Below, in pieces: positions 17,989 through 27,470 of a stretch of DNA of 64,000 nucleotides. The notes beneath the pieces were generated by a model. That model saw nothing but the letters and a program-made list of their open reading frames with translations, made no database searches and was not told where the DNA came from. This DNA is from Desulfonatronovibrio magnus (GTDB taxonomy: Bacteria > Desulfobacterota > Desulfovibrionia > Desulfovibrionales > Desulfonatronovibrionaceae): assembly GCF_000934755.1 (NCBI RefSeq), contig NZ_JYNP01000029.1, forward strand, positions 1 through 64,000, in the 5' to 3' direction. A program made the translations under genes and the position numbers. Positions within the stretch are counted from its first letter, which is position 1, and each line of letters begins with the position of its first letter.

Positions 17989-18664
17989 CCTGCGACTTTT
18001 TACCACTGTCAAAAAGCTGCTTTTGCCTGAAATTAATACCCTTTTTGTCAAGGCCCTGTCCCGAGTCATAAATACCGACAATATCTGTAACCACTTCAAC
18101 AGTCTTTGCCCTTCTGTAGTATTTCAGCATATTCAGGTAATCTGCTTCATAGCCACCACTACTCTTCCAGCCTCCACATCTGTCCACCACCAGTTCTCTG
18201 GAAAGACACAGACATAAAGGATCAATATTTCCCTGCCTGACCAGTGACCTGCCAGGAACATCTTGAGGTAGATATTCACAAGCAAAAGCCCTGCTGACAT
18301 CAATCCTGGCAATGATCAACTCTGCCTTGAAATATTGCAGGTATATCTGAAAAGCAGAACTGGTTAACTCATTATCATCATCAAGAAAAACTACCTTTTC
18401 GCCTTTTGACCTTTTGAGAAGGATATTCCTTATTCCATTACCCCAATTTTTGTCCTCTGGAAGATCATAGTAATATACATTATTTTCTGTAACAACCCTC
18501 TCACCCTTCTGACCATCAAAACCTATAAGCACTTCGAACTGATCATGGTTTAGCCCGGCATTATCCGCAGCCTTTAAAACACTTACAATAGCCTGCTCAA
18601 GAGCAACCGGTCTGGTTCCACGACTGGGAATAATCAGTGAAAAAAGAATTTCATTGGTATTCAT
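17978..18664 (-). CDS. GT2-family glycosyltransferase
   Basis: 228 residues, minus strand, in the opposite orientation to the surrounding cluster. The N-terminus is a GT-A nucleotide-binding start (FSLIIPSRGTRPVALEQAI) and residues about 88-98 give VVFLDDDNEL, with DDD as the metal-binding DxD-type motif. It is shorter than typical GT2 enzymes (about 250-320), but the core is complete and no membrane segment is visible. The 3' ends of this gene and the preceding TagF-like gene overlap by 11 bases. Acceptor and sugar are unknown. Confidence 0.75.
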   Translation of the reverse strand: MNTNEILFSLIIPSRGTRPVALEQAIVSVLKAADNAGLNHDQFEVLIGFDGQKGERVVTENNVYYYDLPEDKNWGNGIRNILLKRSKGEKVVFLDDDNELTSSAFQIYLQYFKAELIIARIDVSRAFACEYLPQDVPGRSLVRQGNIDPLCLCLSRELVVDRCGGWKSSGGYEADYLNMLKYYRRAKTVEVVTDIVGIYDSGQGLDKKGINFRQKQLFDSGKKSQVIH

Positions 18665-18812
18665 ATCTTATAACTTAAAAACCATGCTTAAGGTGTGTCA
18701 ATAGTCTCTTGCTCATCCAGTAATTTTTATTTATCATATGATGATATGGTAACAAATCCTTAAGCCGGAAGCATTACACTGTAAACTATTTTATCCTCTG
18801 GGAGAAATACTT

Positions 18813-20537
18813 ATGAAAAATGGAAAGCTGGTTATTGTCTCGTGTATTTCTGTGTTGTTAGTTGTTCTTCTGTCCACTGCTTTTGCCCAAAAAAATTATC
18901 CTGCCCCGGAAAGCTATCTCAAACAAAATGATCCGGAAAGTTTTGCTCTGGAGGCCATGGACTTTCTTGCAGAGCATCCTGATTCACATATGTCTCCACG
19001 GGTAGCTTTTGATCTGTACATGGTAGCTGCTGTTTTTCAGCACAGCCTGTATGAAGCCAAAATGGAAGAAGTGCTTGCTCTTGATTACCCTCAAAGTCTG
19101 CAAGGCAACTATTTTAGAAGCACATTCAGTGATGCTGATGCTTACCGTGGTCTTCTCTCCAGGCTTCTTGATGATTTTGCTTCTGATCCGCAAGCTGATT
19201 TTATCCCGCGTTTTGTCCATGGACTTGGCTATGCCTTAGATGACTTTGGTGACTTGCTGCTGAGTGATCCTGATTTTGTGCTTAAATCAGCATATATGCT
19301 GAAGGCAGCAGGCGAGACTGATGCCCAAAAGAGCTTTCTGAACACACTTGAACCAATGCTCACAAGAAATGCTGAACTTGCTGAAATATCAGCAATTGCT
19401 GCAGATGATCAAAAGTCTGTGCAGGACAAAATCCTTGCCTTGCATGATAAGTCATCCCAGCACAGCGCACTTTTTCTGCGCAATCTTTTTTTATTCAGCT
19501 TGTCAGATGACGAATTAGAAACCGCTGCCATGCGCCAGGTTGTTGCTGAAGCTCTTATTGAAGCCAGGAGGTTTTCCGATGCTCTTATACTGCTTGAAAA
19601 GCAATCCCTGGACCACAACGGCGACCAAATCCTGTTCCAACGCGCATGGTGCCAGGCTGCCATGCATCAACGGGATCAGGCGCTTTCCTCAATTGCCCGG
19701 ATTGGCAAAGATTATCCAGACAGCCCCTGGTTGAATCAGGCCTTAGTGCTGCAACAGGCCGTGCAGCAGTACGATGCACGCTTAGAAACCTATACCAGCG
19801 CCCTGCTTAAACTTACTGATTCCATTTCAGATCTTGACGCTTTGGAAGTTTCTGTTTTGTACACACCAGAGGGATATAATACGGTGGCAGCACTTTATAT
19901 GGCCATGAACATGGTTGATCATTTTTTTGAATCCCAGCTGCGAGTCAATAATAACTTGGAATTTGCCTATAAATCCAGCCCGCAGGAATCACTACTGTTT
20001 GTCAGAGGTAATGATACAATCCATCACGCTCTTGAACCCGGCCCCTTACCATCCTTAAATCTGGATCTTTTTCAGGACAGAAATGACAAATTTCAATTCA
20101 ATCTTGCCTTGAACCTTGTTAACGATTTCCAGGACATGGCCCTGAGCAACCAGTCATTTCTGGAGTCACCCTTTCTAACAACCCAGGAAGGTGCACATGA
20201 GCTGCTAAATTATACCATTACATCCGGATATTTGCCAGGCCAGATTGAAACAGACGATTATGGTACAGTTTTCAACCTGCACATGCCTGATGCACGCACC
20301 CCAAAAGGCATGAGTACCAGCAAATTTATCTTAAATAAAGCCGGTAAACTTGAAGGGCTTGAAATCAGTGGTGTAAAAATACAGAAAATTAACTACGGTG
20401 ATGCGGCCAGCTTGAGTTTTTCGCCACCAGAATGGCCGGATCTTGATAAAGTGACAAGCAGGGAATTTAATGCTGGATATTTCTTCAATGTTTTCGGAAA
20501 CATTTTACAGCTGCTTGCAGACCCTGATGACAATTAG
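18813..20537 (+). CDS. Exported helical-repeat protein of unknown function
   Basis: 574 residues; ATG with GGGAGAAATACTT upstream. Residues 1-25 form a Sec signal peptide (charged MKNGK, hydrophobic core, cleavage after AFA). The mature part is mostly alpha-helical with short repeated helix pairs (PESFALEAMDFLAEHPD; EALIEARRFSDALILLEKQS; QRDQALSSIARIGKDYPDSPW) reminiscent of TPR repeats. The last 130 residues look more beta-rich. I recognise no family. It is followed after 18 bases by a GT4 gene in the same direction, so it may be a periplasmic partner of the glycan pathway, but nothing in the sequence proves this. Confidence 0.7.
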   Translation: MKNGKLVIVSCISVLLVVLLSTAFAQKNYPAPESYLKQNDPESFALEAMDFLAEHPDSHMSPRVAFDLYMVAAVFQHSLYEAKMEEVLALDYPQSLQGNYFRSTFSDADAYRGLLSRLLDDFASDPQADFIPRFVHGLGYALDDFGDLLLSDPDFVLKSAYMLKAAGETDAQKSFLNTLEPMLTRNAELAEISAIAADDQKSVQDKILALHDKSSQHSALFLRNLFLFSLSDDELETAAMRQVVAEALIEARRFSDALILLEKQSLDHNGDQILFQRAWCQAAMHQRDQALSSIARIGKDYPDSPWLNQALVLQQAVQQYDARLETYTSALLKLTDSISDLDALEVSVLYTPEGYNTVAALYMAMNMVDHFFESQLRVNNNLEFAYKSSPQESLLFVRGNDTIHHALEPGPLPSLNLDLFQDRNDKFQFNLALNLVNDFQDMALSNQSFLESPFLTTQEGAHELLNYTITSGYLPGQIETDDYGTVFNLHMPDARTPKGMSTSKFILNKAGKLEGLEISGVKIQKINYGDAASLSFSPPEWPDLDKVTSREFNAGYFFNVFGNILQLLADPDDN

Positions 20538-20555
20538 CTCGCAGGGGCAATAATT

Positions 20556-21542
20556 ATGAAAATTATCATTTTCTATCCTCCGGCCGGCACTACTACCGGA
20601 GGAATGATGGTTCTTGTCCAGCTGGGAAAAACTCTTCGCCAGCTGGCAGTCAGCGTGGAGTTTTGCGCCTGGGACAGGGATCATGTCCCCTATCTCAGCG
20701 AGATGGGCTTTAAGGTTGTCACAGGATCAGAAGTGCGGTTTAAAGCAGGAGACATTTTCATTGTACCTGAAGGATGGCCCAACGCCCTTGCTCTGGGCTT
20801 AAAATCCAAAGCGAGGTGTTTTGTCTATTGCCAGAACTGGGCATATTTATTCAGTGCGCTGCCGGATAATATTTCCTGGAATGACCTGAACGTTGACTTT
20901 ATCGCAGTCTCTGATCCGGTGCGTCAGTTTATTCATGCAGCCACAGGCAGAAATTGCAACATAATCAGACCATATATTGATCAAAATGTTTTCCTGGCTC
21001 CTGAATCAAAAAAAACTGAAAAAATCCAGGTAGCGTGCATGCCACGCAAAAATAAAGCGCTAATCAAGCAGATCAAGCGCTTTGTACTTTCCAGAAATCC
21101 AGGTCTTTCAGATGTCCAATGGGTTTACATCCACGGTCTTGAACACAACCAGGTGGCCGCTCTTCTGCAAAAAAGCCATATTTTCCTGGCCACTGGATTT
21201 CCCGAAGGCTGTCCACTGCCCCCATTGGAAGCTATGGCCAGTGGATGCCTGGTTGTAGGGTTTGCCGGATTTGGAGGCTGGGATTATATGCGCGGTCAGA
21301 ACAACCACTACCTGCCTGAAATCAGTCTGCGTGATGTACCATGGAAGGGTAACGGATTTTTCAGCGCTGATGGTGATGTATACAGTGCTGCTCTGAATCT
21401 GGAAAAATCAATCATCCAGACTCGAATGCATGAACCAGAACTTAAGGAAATCATAAACAATGCTCAGCTGACTGCACAGTTCTATTGTTCCGAAAACCAG
21501 AAAAAAGAAGTTAAAGCATGGCTTGGCCAAATGGTTAGTTAG
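20556..21542 (+). CDS. GT4-like (GT-B) glycosyltransferase
   Basis: 328 residues; ATG with GCAGGGGCAATAATT upstream. N-terminal MKIIIFYPPAGTTTGGMMVL is a GT-B start with a glycine-rich acceptor loop. The C-terminal half has FLATGFPEGCPLPPLEAMASGCLVVGF (roughly residues 213-239), the GT4 nucleotide-sugar-binding block with the E-x7-E-like pattern (PEGCPLPPLE). Length is slightly short for GT4 (350-400). It closes the cluster before a long repeat-filled gap. Donor and acceptor are unknown. Confidence 0.75.
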   Translation: MKIIIFYPPAGTTTGGMMVLVQLGKTLRQLAVSVEFCAWDRDHVPYLSEMGFKVVTGSEVRFKAGDIFIVPEGWPNALALGLKSKARCFVYCQNWAYLFSALPDNISWNDLNVDFIAVSDPVRQFIHAATGRNCNIIRPYIDQNVFLAPESKKTEKIQVACMPRKNKALIKQIKRFVLSRNPGLSDVQWVYIHGLEHNQVAALLQKSHIFLATGFPEGCPLPPLEAMASGCLVVGFAGFGGWDYMRGQNNHYLPEISLRDVPWKGNGFFSADGDVYSAALNLEKSIIQTRMHEPELKEIINNAQLTAQFYCSENQKKEVKAWLGQMVS

Positions 21543-22323
21543 TACCTCTGCAGAAGAGTATTAGTAGCTTACAAGTAACTTCAAAAAACTGGACCCCGGA
21601 TCAAGTCCGGGGTGACGGTTAAAGCAAACTATTACTCTTTATTGTCATTCCGGCGAAAGCCGGAATCCAGGTTTTGATGTTAAGAAGCTCCTCACCTGGG
21701 CGGACCGGGACCGAACTTGTGAGTAACTGTTTTTAAAGTGGAGCCTGCATCCTGCAGGCTATTTAACTCCAGGCGGCTGGAAGCCGCCTCCACCTTGAAG
21801 AACAGTCCCATATTTGGAAATTGGGACAGTCCCCGCGAGGTACTATAAAAAAGATTGATGCTGCATTGGTTCCTGGAAAAATTTGCTTAAATGAAAAAAT
21901 TTACACAGCGAGGGACAGTCCCTGTGCCAGGCGCAAAGCTCTCATCTTTGACGGAACTTTTCTGGTAATTGAGAATCAATCATATGTAAAAATCTTAAAA
22001 TTGTGAAAACTATAACCGTCTGATTTTGTTGATAATTTGATTTTAGTTACTTAGAAGCGGCTGGAGCCGCAAGAACTAAACGTCCCCAGGCTGGAGCCTG
22101 GGAACGAGGGGGATAAGTTACTCACACGTTCTGTCCCGGGCGCGCCTTGGTGAGAAGCTTACAAGTTTTATAACCTTGAAAGAGCAATGATGCCCAAGAT
22201 CCTTATTCTTCAGCCTCCAACCTTCAGCCTCCAACCTTCCACCTTCAGCCTCCAACCTCCAACCTTCAGCCTTCAGCCTTATGGCCTTAGGCCTTCAGCC
22301 TAAGGCCAAAGGCACAGCCAGCA
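21543..22323. repeat. Intergenic repeat mosaic between the GT4 gene and the MscS gene
   Basis: 780 bases without genes. It contains, in order: the palindrome CCCCGGATCAAGTCCGGGGTG (21592-21613); the element around CATTCCGGCGAAAGCCGGAAT (about 21645-21666, also at 52380-52400); family D (GGACCGGGACCGAAC, 21690-21730; second copy 22119-22166); a GCCTGCATCCTGCAGGC plus GGCGGCTGGAAGCCGCC double palindrome (21736-21796, inverted at 27364-27420); family B copy 1 (21820-21972); family F (GCGGCTGGAGCCGC, 22057-22112, also 24996-25050); and a degenerate tandem array of CTTCAGCCTCCAAC units (about 22205-22300). Confidence 0.75.
21820..21972 (+). repeat. Family B repeat, copy 1
   Basis: About 150 bases running from the palindrome TTGGGACAGTCCCC to TTGACGGAACTTTTCTGG. 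Matching copies in the opposite orientation lie at 27157-27336 and 32836-32983. All contain two GGGAC[AT]GTCCC palindromes at the same places. Similar short peptides encoded across the copies reflect repeat identity, not a gene. Confidence 0.8.
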
Positions 22324-24795
22324 TTAGACATCACCTCGTTTTTCCTTGCTAACCTCCTGGTCATGGTCCTCCTCATGTCCCTCTATTTTTTTCTTTTCTT
22401 CTTCAGATTCTTCCAACTCACGCACCACATCAGCGGACGCTTCAGACTCTGAGGCATATTTTATTTCAGGTTCATGCTCAGGTTGACTGTATGTCGTCTC
22501 AATGGCTTTTGTTTCTGAATCATGAACCTGCTCATCTTTAACAAGACGCATAGGAGGCGCTGATCCATCTTTGTCCACGCCAAACCAGATAGTCTGATGA
22601 GGGAATGGAATTTCAATGCCACGTTCATCAAATATTCGTTTCATGCGCTCAAGAAACGCCCTACGCACAGAAAACTGACGCATGGGTCTGGTTTTTATCC
22701 TTACTCTGACTTCAACTGCTGAATCAGCCAGATTATTCAGACCAAAGACTTCAAGTTCGCCGATTATATCCGGACCCCATACTTCATCTTCCTGAAGCTC
22801 GAGAGCCACATCCTGAAGAGCCTGCACCACCTGGCCATAATCCTCTCTATAAGCAACCCCTGCATCAACCAAAGCATACCCATAGTCTCTGTTGTTATTT
22901 TTGACAGCAGTCACATCACCAAAAGGAATCACCGCCACAGCACCTGTCAGATCGCGCAATGTCAAGGTACGAATCGTCAAGTGCTCCACAGTTCCGGCAT
23001 ATCCTCCAGCCTCAACCCAGTCACCCACTGCAATTGAGTCTTCCATTAGGATAAATGCGCCGGTTATAACATCCCTGACAAGTGTCTGGGCTCCAAAACC
23101 AACAGCCAGACCAATCACACCGGCACCAGCCAGCAACGGGGCAATATTTATTCCAAGATGCGAAAGAATGCTCATTCCCGCTACAAGGATGAGGGCAATG
23201 CGCACCACATTACTTAAAAGAGGCAGCAATGTAAGTGCCCGAGTATTTACCTTACCAGTTTGATCACCCTCTTTTTCCTTAGTCAGATACTCTTCAACCT
23301 TAAAGCTGAAAACTTCCCAGAACAAAAAAGCTCCGCCACCTATCAAAAAGATAACCAGCAGACTGGAAAGAATGGCACCTCCCTGCGGAGACATTACCCA
23401 GCTCATGGTACCCATGCCCCAGATCTGTAAGACAGAAAAGACGGCCACAAGATAAATAATGGTTTTGATGCTGTACTTGAGTAATGGAAGGTACTTGTTG
23501 GCTCTGGCCTCTAATTGTGGGTGTTCAAGCTTCAATTCTTCACTTATTTTAAAAAGATTTTCCAGACCGCGCTTAGTAAGCTTGATGACAAGATGGGTCA
23601 ACGCAATAACCATAAAGGTCAAAACAACTGCTTTGGCAACAAAAAACAGACCACCTTCAATTTCCAGCGCCCAGACAACATACATGGCCACTATCAACAA
23701 AATGACTCCAACATGCCAGAAATCCGCCAGACGCTTACGCAGAGCACCAACGGCTTTAGCTTTTTTCAGCAAGCTGAGTTTATCGTCAGATTCAGGTGTT
23801 TGATCTTGTCCAATTTCAGGCTGAGAACCACGGAGCCATTTGGCAACTTCCGCCCTGTTCTGCAGGATTAAAATTATAAACATTAAGGTAACAGCCAGGC
23901 CTAAGACCTTGAGCAGAAACAGGTAAAGTCCTTCTGAAAGCCCCATAATCAAGGTTGCTTCAAGAATAAAGTATCCGTAAACACCAATTCTGGAAACCCT
24001 GCGTGACCAGATATAGAGATATTGCACAGATTCATTGTCTATGGGCAAAAATCTCAAACCCGGTGCATTGGGGACCAGCATCAGTCTGACAAAAGCCAGA
24101 ATAAGCCGGACCAGCACATTGGCATTAATTAGAGTCAGTGCTACAAGCTGAGTAACAGGCTCAGGATCCAGTAAGGGTAACAGGCCATAGGCTGCACCCG
24201 CAAAAGCGGCAATGGGGACAACCTCCAGAAGCGTATTCCCAGCCATTAAAAGCAGTCTGTATAATTTGCTGTAAGCCTCCTTGTCTTCCAAGGCTTTACG
24301 CGGCTTGGAAAGGAGCCTTGAAACAACTATCTGCGCCAGCAATCCTGCAAGAAGCACCAGAATAACCTTGCCCAGCATTTCCGCCCAGGACTTGAGCACA
24401 TCCTGATCCTGAGCCTGTTCAACAATGTCCTGAACTACAGTTGGAATTTCCAGGACATTGCTTCCAGCGTCTGAAATTATTTTATTCACATCCTGAACGT
24501 AATCTGTAGCCAGACTCATCAACTGTCCCACAAGCCCTCTTGGTTCAAAATCAGGCTCTTGGGAAAGAGCCTGCTGAGCCTGCAGTAATGCCCTTAGATC
24601 TTGCTTGAATGCCTCAAGCCTTTGAGGATCTTCCAGGTCTTTTAGCAGCTTTTCAATGCTGACCATGTTTACCTGACCAGCCTGAGACGTACCGGACTCC
24701 TGAGCCGCCGCAGGACTGAAGTAAATCAAACCCATAAAAAACATCACAATCAATGAGATGGTTAACTGTTGAGACCAAGTTACAAATTGCCGCAT
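22324..24795 (-). CDS. Large MscS-family mechanosensitive channel
   Basis: 823 residues from ATG 24795, which follows AAGGAG by five bases; a GTG two codons earlier is less likely. Residues 1-32 are a signal peptide (TISLIVMFFMGLIYFSPAAA), followed by a periplasmic helical segment and about ten predicted membrane helices. The MscS core near residues 535-760 has the pore helix GVIGLAVGFGAQTLVRDVITG and the beta-domain motif GDWVEAGGYAGTVEHLTIRTLTLRD. The acidic, low-complexity cytoplasmic tail (SEASADVVRELEESEEEKK) is unusual. Size is between MscS (286) and MscK (1120). The role is probably pressure release under hypo-osmotic shock. A single gene, bounded by repeats on both sides. Confidence 0.85.
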   Translation of the reverse strand: MRQFVTWSQQLTISLIVMFFMGLIYFSPAAAQESGTSQAGQVNMVSIEKLLKDLEDPQRLEAFKQDLRALLQAQQALSQEPDFEPRGLVGQLMSLATDYVQDVNKIISDAGSNVLEIPTVVQDIVEQAQDQDVLKSWAEMLGKVILVLLAGLLAQIVVSRLLSKPRKALEDKEAYSKLYRLLLMAGNTLLEVVPIAAFAGAAYGLLPLLDPEPVTQLVALTLINANVLVRLILAFVRLMLVPNAPGLRFLPIDNESVQYLYIWSRRVSRIGVYGYFILEATLIMGLSEGLYLFLLKVLGLAVTLMFIILILQNRAEVAKWLRGSQPEIGQDQTPESDDKLSLLKKAKAVGALRKRLADFWHVGVILLIVAMYVVWALEIEGGLFFVAKAVVLTFMVIALTHLVIKLTKRGLENLFKISEELKLEHPQLEARANKYLPLLKYSIKTIIYLVAVFSVLQIWGMGTMSWVMSPQGGAILSSLLVIFLIGGGAFLFWEVFSFKVEEYLTKEKEGDQTGKVNTRALTLLPLLSNVVRIALILVAGMSILSHLGINIAPLLAGAGVIGLAVGFGAQTLVRDVITGAFILMEDSIAVGDWVEAGGYAGTVEHLTIRTLTLRDLTGAVAVIPFGDVTAVKNNNRDYGYALVDAGVAYREDYGQVVQALQDVALELQEDEVWGPDIIGELEVFGLNNLADSAVEVRVRIKTRPMRQFSVRRAFLERMKRIFDERGIEIPFPHQTIWFGVDKDGSAPPMRLVKDEQVHDSETKAIETTYSQPEHEPEIKYASESEASADVVRELEESEEEKKKIEGHEEDHDQEVSKEKRGDV

Positions 24796-25186
24796 AATCA
24801 CTCCTTAAAAAAATATGGTACCAGGACACCTGCCCCGACATCAAAATGGTTCTGTTTCAAACAGGCAGCGCTCGAGATCCAGAGTATCTGTTTTGCGCAA
24901 TTAAGGAAGGCCCATACTCATGCTTTCCTTTAAAGGGCAAAACTGATACGGTTCAACGTAATGCAATCACGGCCGGTATATCCTTGAATTAAAAAGCGGC
25001 TGAAGCCGCAAGACCAAAACGTCCCCAGGCTGGAGCCCGGGAACGAGGGGTGTAAGTTACTTATCGGCTTTGTCCCGGACCGTCCAATTGAATCGCTTAC
25101 TAACAACTATTCAGAAATAAGTCTAAGCCTTTTTGCCTGTCCTGAGAATATATGTTCTGGTATACTGTTACAATTAGGAGAAATAT
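24796..25186. other. Intergenic region with repeats and a probable pgi promoter
   Basis: Holds one family F copy (24996-25050) and one family D copy (25053-25099), which lie side by side as they do at 22057-22166. An extended -10, TGGTATACT at 25158-25166, is followed by the Shine-Dalgarno AGGAG at 25176-25180 and the pgi start. No convincing -35 is present. Confidence 0.5.
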
Positions 25187-26824
25187 ATGACTACCCCCAA
25201 TGAATGCCCATCCTGGAAAAAGCTGCAGAATCATTACCATGAAATTAAAAACTTGCATATGCGTGATATGTTTGCTTCAGACCCTGACCGGTTTGATAAG
25301 TTTTTTCTCTCAAGTCAGGATATCTTTCTTGATTACTCCAAAAACAGGATTACTCCCCGGACCATGGAACTGCTCATGGAGCTCGTTAGAGAAACCAGGT
25401 TGCAAGAAAAAATCCAGGCCATGTTCACAGGAGAAAAAATCAACTCTACAGAAAATCGCAGTGTGCTTCATGTAGCCCTGCGCAACCCCGCTGATAAGCC
25501 TGTTTATGTACAAGGTCAGGACGTTATGCCTGAAGTTCACCGGGTTTTAGACAAAATGAGAGGTTTTGTTCATCAGGTACGCCATGGCGAGTGGACCGGC
25601 TGGACAGGAAAAAAAGTACGCCATGTGGTCAATATTGGTATCGGTGGTTCAGACCTTGGGCCCAAGATGGTTACTAAGGCCTTATCCTCTTTCAACAATG
25701 ATGGTCCGGAAATGCATTTTGTTTCCAACGTTGACCCTGCTCATCTTGAAAATACCCTCAAAAAAATTGATGCGGAAACCACCCTTTTCATTATTGCCTC
25801 TAAATCATTCACTACTCAGGAAACCATGTTCAATGCCCGGCAGGCCAGGTCCTGGTTTTTAGAACATGCCAAAAATGAAAATCACATTGAGAGACATTTT
25901 GTTGCAGTGTCCACAAACACAGACAGGGTCAGACAATTTGGCATCAATCCTGACAATATGTTTGAGTTCTGGGACTGGGTTGGCGGTCGGTTCTCCCTGT
26001 GGTCTGCCATTGGCCTGCCCATTGCTCTGTCAACCGGAATGAATTCCTTTGAACAACTGCTCCAGGGCGCCCATGATATGGACAACCACTTCAGAAGCGC
26101 GCCCATAGAAAGCAATATGCCCATTATTCTGGCTCTTTTAAGCATCTGGTATACAAACTTTTTCCAGGCTCAAACCCAGGCTGTTTTGCCCTACAGCCAG
26201 TACCTCAAGGACTTTCCAGCCTATCTTCAGCAGGGAGAAATGGAGAGCAACGGCAAGTCTTCCACCCTGGACGGTAATTTTGTAAATTACGCAACAGGAC
26301 CTGTTATTTGGGGAGAACCGGGCACCAATGGTCAGCATGCCTTTTACCAGCTTCTGCACCAGGGGACCGTAATGGTGCCTTGTGACTTTATCATCTTTGC
26401 CAGACAGCCGGAACATAATGACAGACAGCACAGGCTGCTCATGGCCAACTACCTGGCTCAGACCCAGGCCCTTATGACAGGCAAAACTGAAGAGGAAGCA
26501 AGGCAGGAAATGAATGCTGCGGGTATGCCGCCGGATAAAATAAACAAACTTCTGGCCCATAAGATCTTTCCCGGCAACAGACCTTCCAACTCCATCATGA
26601 TCCCTGAACTGACCCCCAGAAATCTGGGAAAACTAATCGCTCTGTACGAACATAAAATCTTTGTTCAGGGTGCGGTCTGGAATATAAATTCTTTTGATCA
26701 GTGGGGAGTTGAGCTGGGCAAACAGCTTGCCAGAGCAATTGAGCCGGAATTGGACCATGACCGCCCTGTTACCAGCCATGATTCTTCTACCAATGGACTG
26801 ATAAATTTATGGAAAAAACTGTAA
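25187..26824 (+). CDS. pgi: Glucose-6-phosphate isomerase
   Basis: 545 residues, the usual length. Converts glucose-6-phosphate and fructose-6-phosphate in glycolysis and gluconeogenesis; cytoplasmic. Diagnostic blocks are all present: VVNIGIGGSDLGPKM (about 147-161), FIIASKSFTTQETMFNA (205-221), the PGI signature DWVGGRFSLWSAIGLP, then GESNGK-equivalent MESNGKSSTLDG with the substrate-binding Lys, and VWGEPGTNGQHAFYQLLHQG. The C-terminal catalytic Lys lies in FDQWGVELGKQLA. ATG with TTAGGAGAAATAT upstream. It stands alone between repeat clusters. Confidence 0.97.
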   Translation: MTTPNECPSWKKLQNHYHEIKNLHMRDMFASDPDRFDKFFLSSQDIFLDYSKNRITPRTMELLMELVRETRLQEKIQAMFTGEKINSTENRSVLHVALRNPADKPVYVQGQDVMPEVHRVLDKMRGFVHQVRHGEWTGWTGKKVRHVVNIGIGGSDLGPKMVTKALSSFNNDGPEMHFVSNVDPAHLENTLKKIDAETTLFIIASKSFTTQETMFNARQARSWFLEHAKNENHIERHFVAVSTNTDRVRQFGINPDNMFEFWDWVGGRFSLWSAIGLPIALSTGMNSFEQLLQGAHDMDNHFRSAPIESNMPIILALLSIWYTNFFQAQTQAVLPYSQYLKDFPAYLQQGEMESNGKSSTLDGNFVNYATGPVIWGEPGTNGQHAFYQLLHQGTVMVPCDFIIFARQPEHNDRQHRLLMANYLAQTQALMTGKTEEEARQEMNAAGMPPDKINKLLAHKIFPGNRPSNSIMIPELTPRNLGKLIALYEHKIFVQGAVWNINSFDQWGVELGKQLARAIEPELDHDRPVTSHDSSTNGLINLWKKL

Positions 26825-27156
26825 CTGTTTACTACTTACAAGTAACTACAATCGTATGTGCAATAAAATCAAGGTATTATGGTTTTACCATACAGATTGC
26901 TTCTGTCGCTTTGGCTCCATCGTGGGTGAAAGGTTTTCAGCAACTACATCCCTGACAGCTCAGGTGTCATTGCGAGCGAGTCTTCGAGCGCGGCAATCTC
27001 TTACGTGCTAAGGCTGATTTTTTAGTTACTCGCAGGTTCGGTCCCGGTCCCCCCGGATGAAGAGCTTACAAGTAACTACAATCATTTTGATAATAAAATC
27101 AGATGTTTACAGTTTTCATATTTTGACGATTTTTGCTTATGATTGATGCACATTTG

Positions 27157-27336
27157 CCTGAAAAATTCCGTCAAAGATGGGAACTTTGCGCCTGGCACAG
27201 CTTCCTGCCCGGAGGCTTACAGCCCGGAGGGGGACTGTCCCTCGCTGTGTAAATTTTATCATTAAATCAAATTTCTACCTGGAACCAATGCAGCATCAGT
27301 CTTTTTTTATAGTACCTCGCGGGGACTGTCCCAATT
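27157..27336 (-). repeat. Family B repeat, copy 2
   Basis: Opposite in orientation to copy 1 and the same as copy 3 at 32836-32983. It carries the extra 30-bp unit at 27200-27229 that also occurs in family A. Copies 2 and 3 form direct repeats on the two sides of the chaperone operon. Confidence 0.8.
27200..27229 (+). repeat. 30-bp micro-insertion inside family B copy 2
   Basis: One base different from 8733-8762; inserted at the equivalent GGCACA/GGGGACTG junction. The corresponding site in family B copy 3 (around 32880) is empty. Confidence 0.8.
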
Positions 27337-27470
27337 ACCAGAAAAGTGACAGTTCTTCAATGTAGAGGCGGCTTCCAGCCGCCTGGAATTTAATAGCCTG
27401 CAGGATGCAGGCTCCACTTTAAAGACAGTCACCCGCAGGTTCGGTCCCAGGCCGCCCGGGTGAGGCGCTA

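Larger units (their letters stand above)
26825..27470. repeat. Intergenic repeat cluster downstream of pgi / 3' of the chaperone operon
   Basis: No gene in 645 bases. Contains a CATTGCGAGCGAGTCTTCGAG palindromic unit (about 26969-27003), family D copies at 27024-27081 and 27425-27474 (the latter reaches the J-protein stop codon), family B copy 2 with nested insertion (27157-27336), and the inverted copy of the GGCGGCTTCCAGCCGCC plus GCCTGCAGGATGCAGGC unit (27364-27420). Confidence 0.75.

Noticed and set aside
22205-22300. Tandem CTTCAGCC-rich array as a regulatory or coding repeat
   Set aside because: Units are irregular, no open frame spans it, and it lies between the 3' end of one gene and the 3' end of another; low-complexity repeat.
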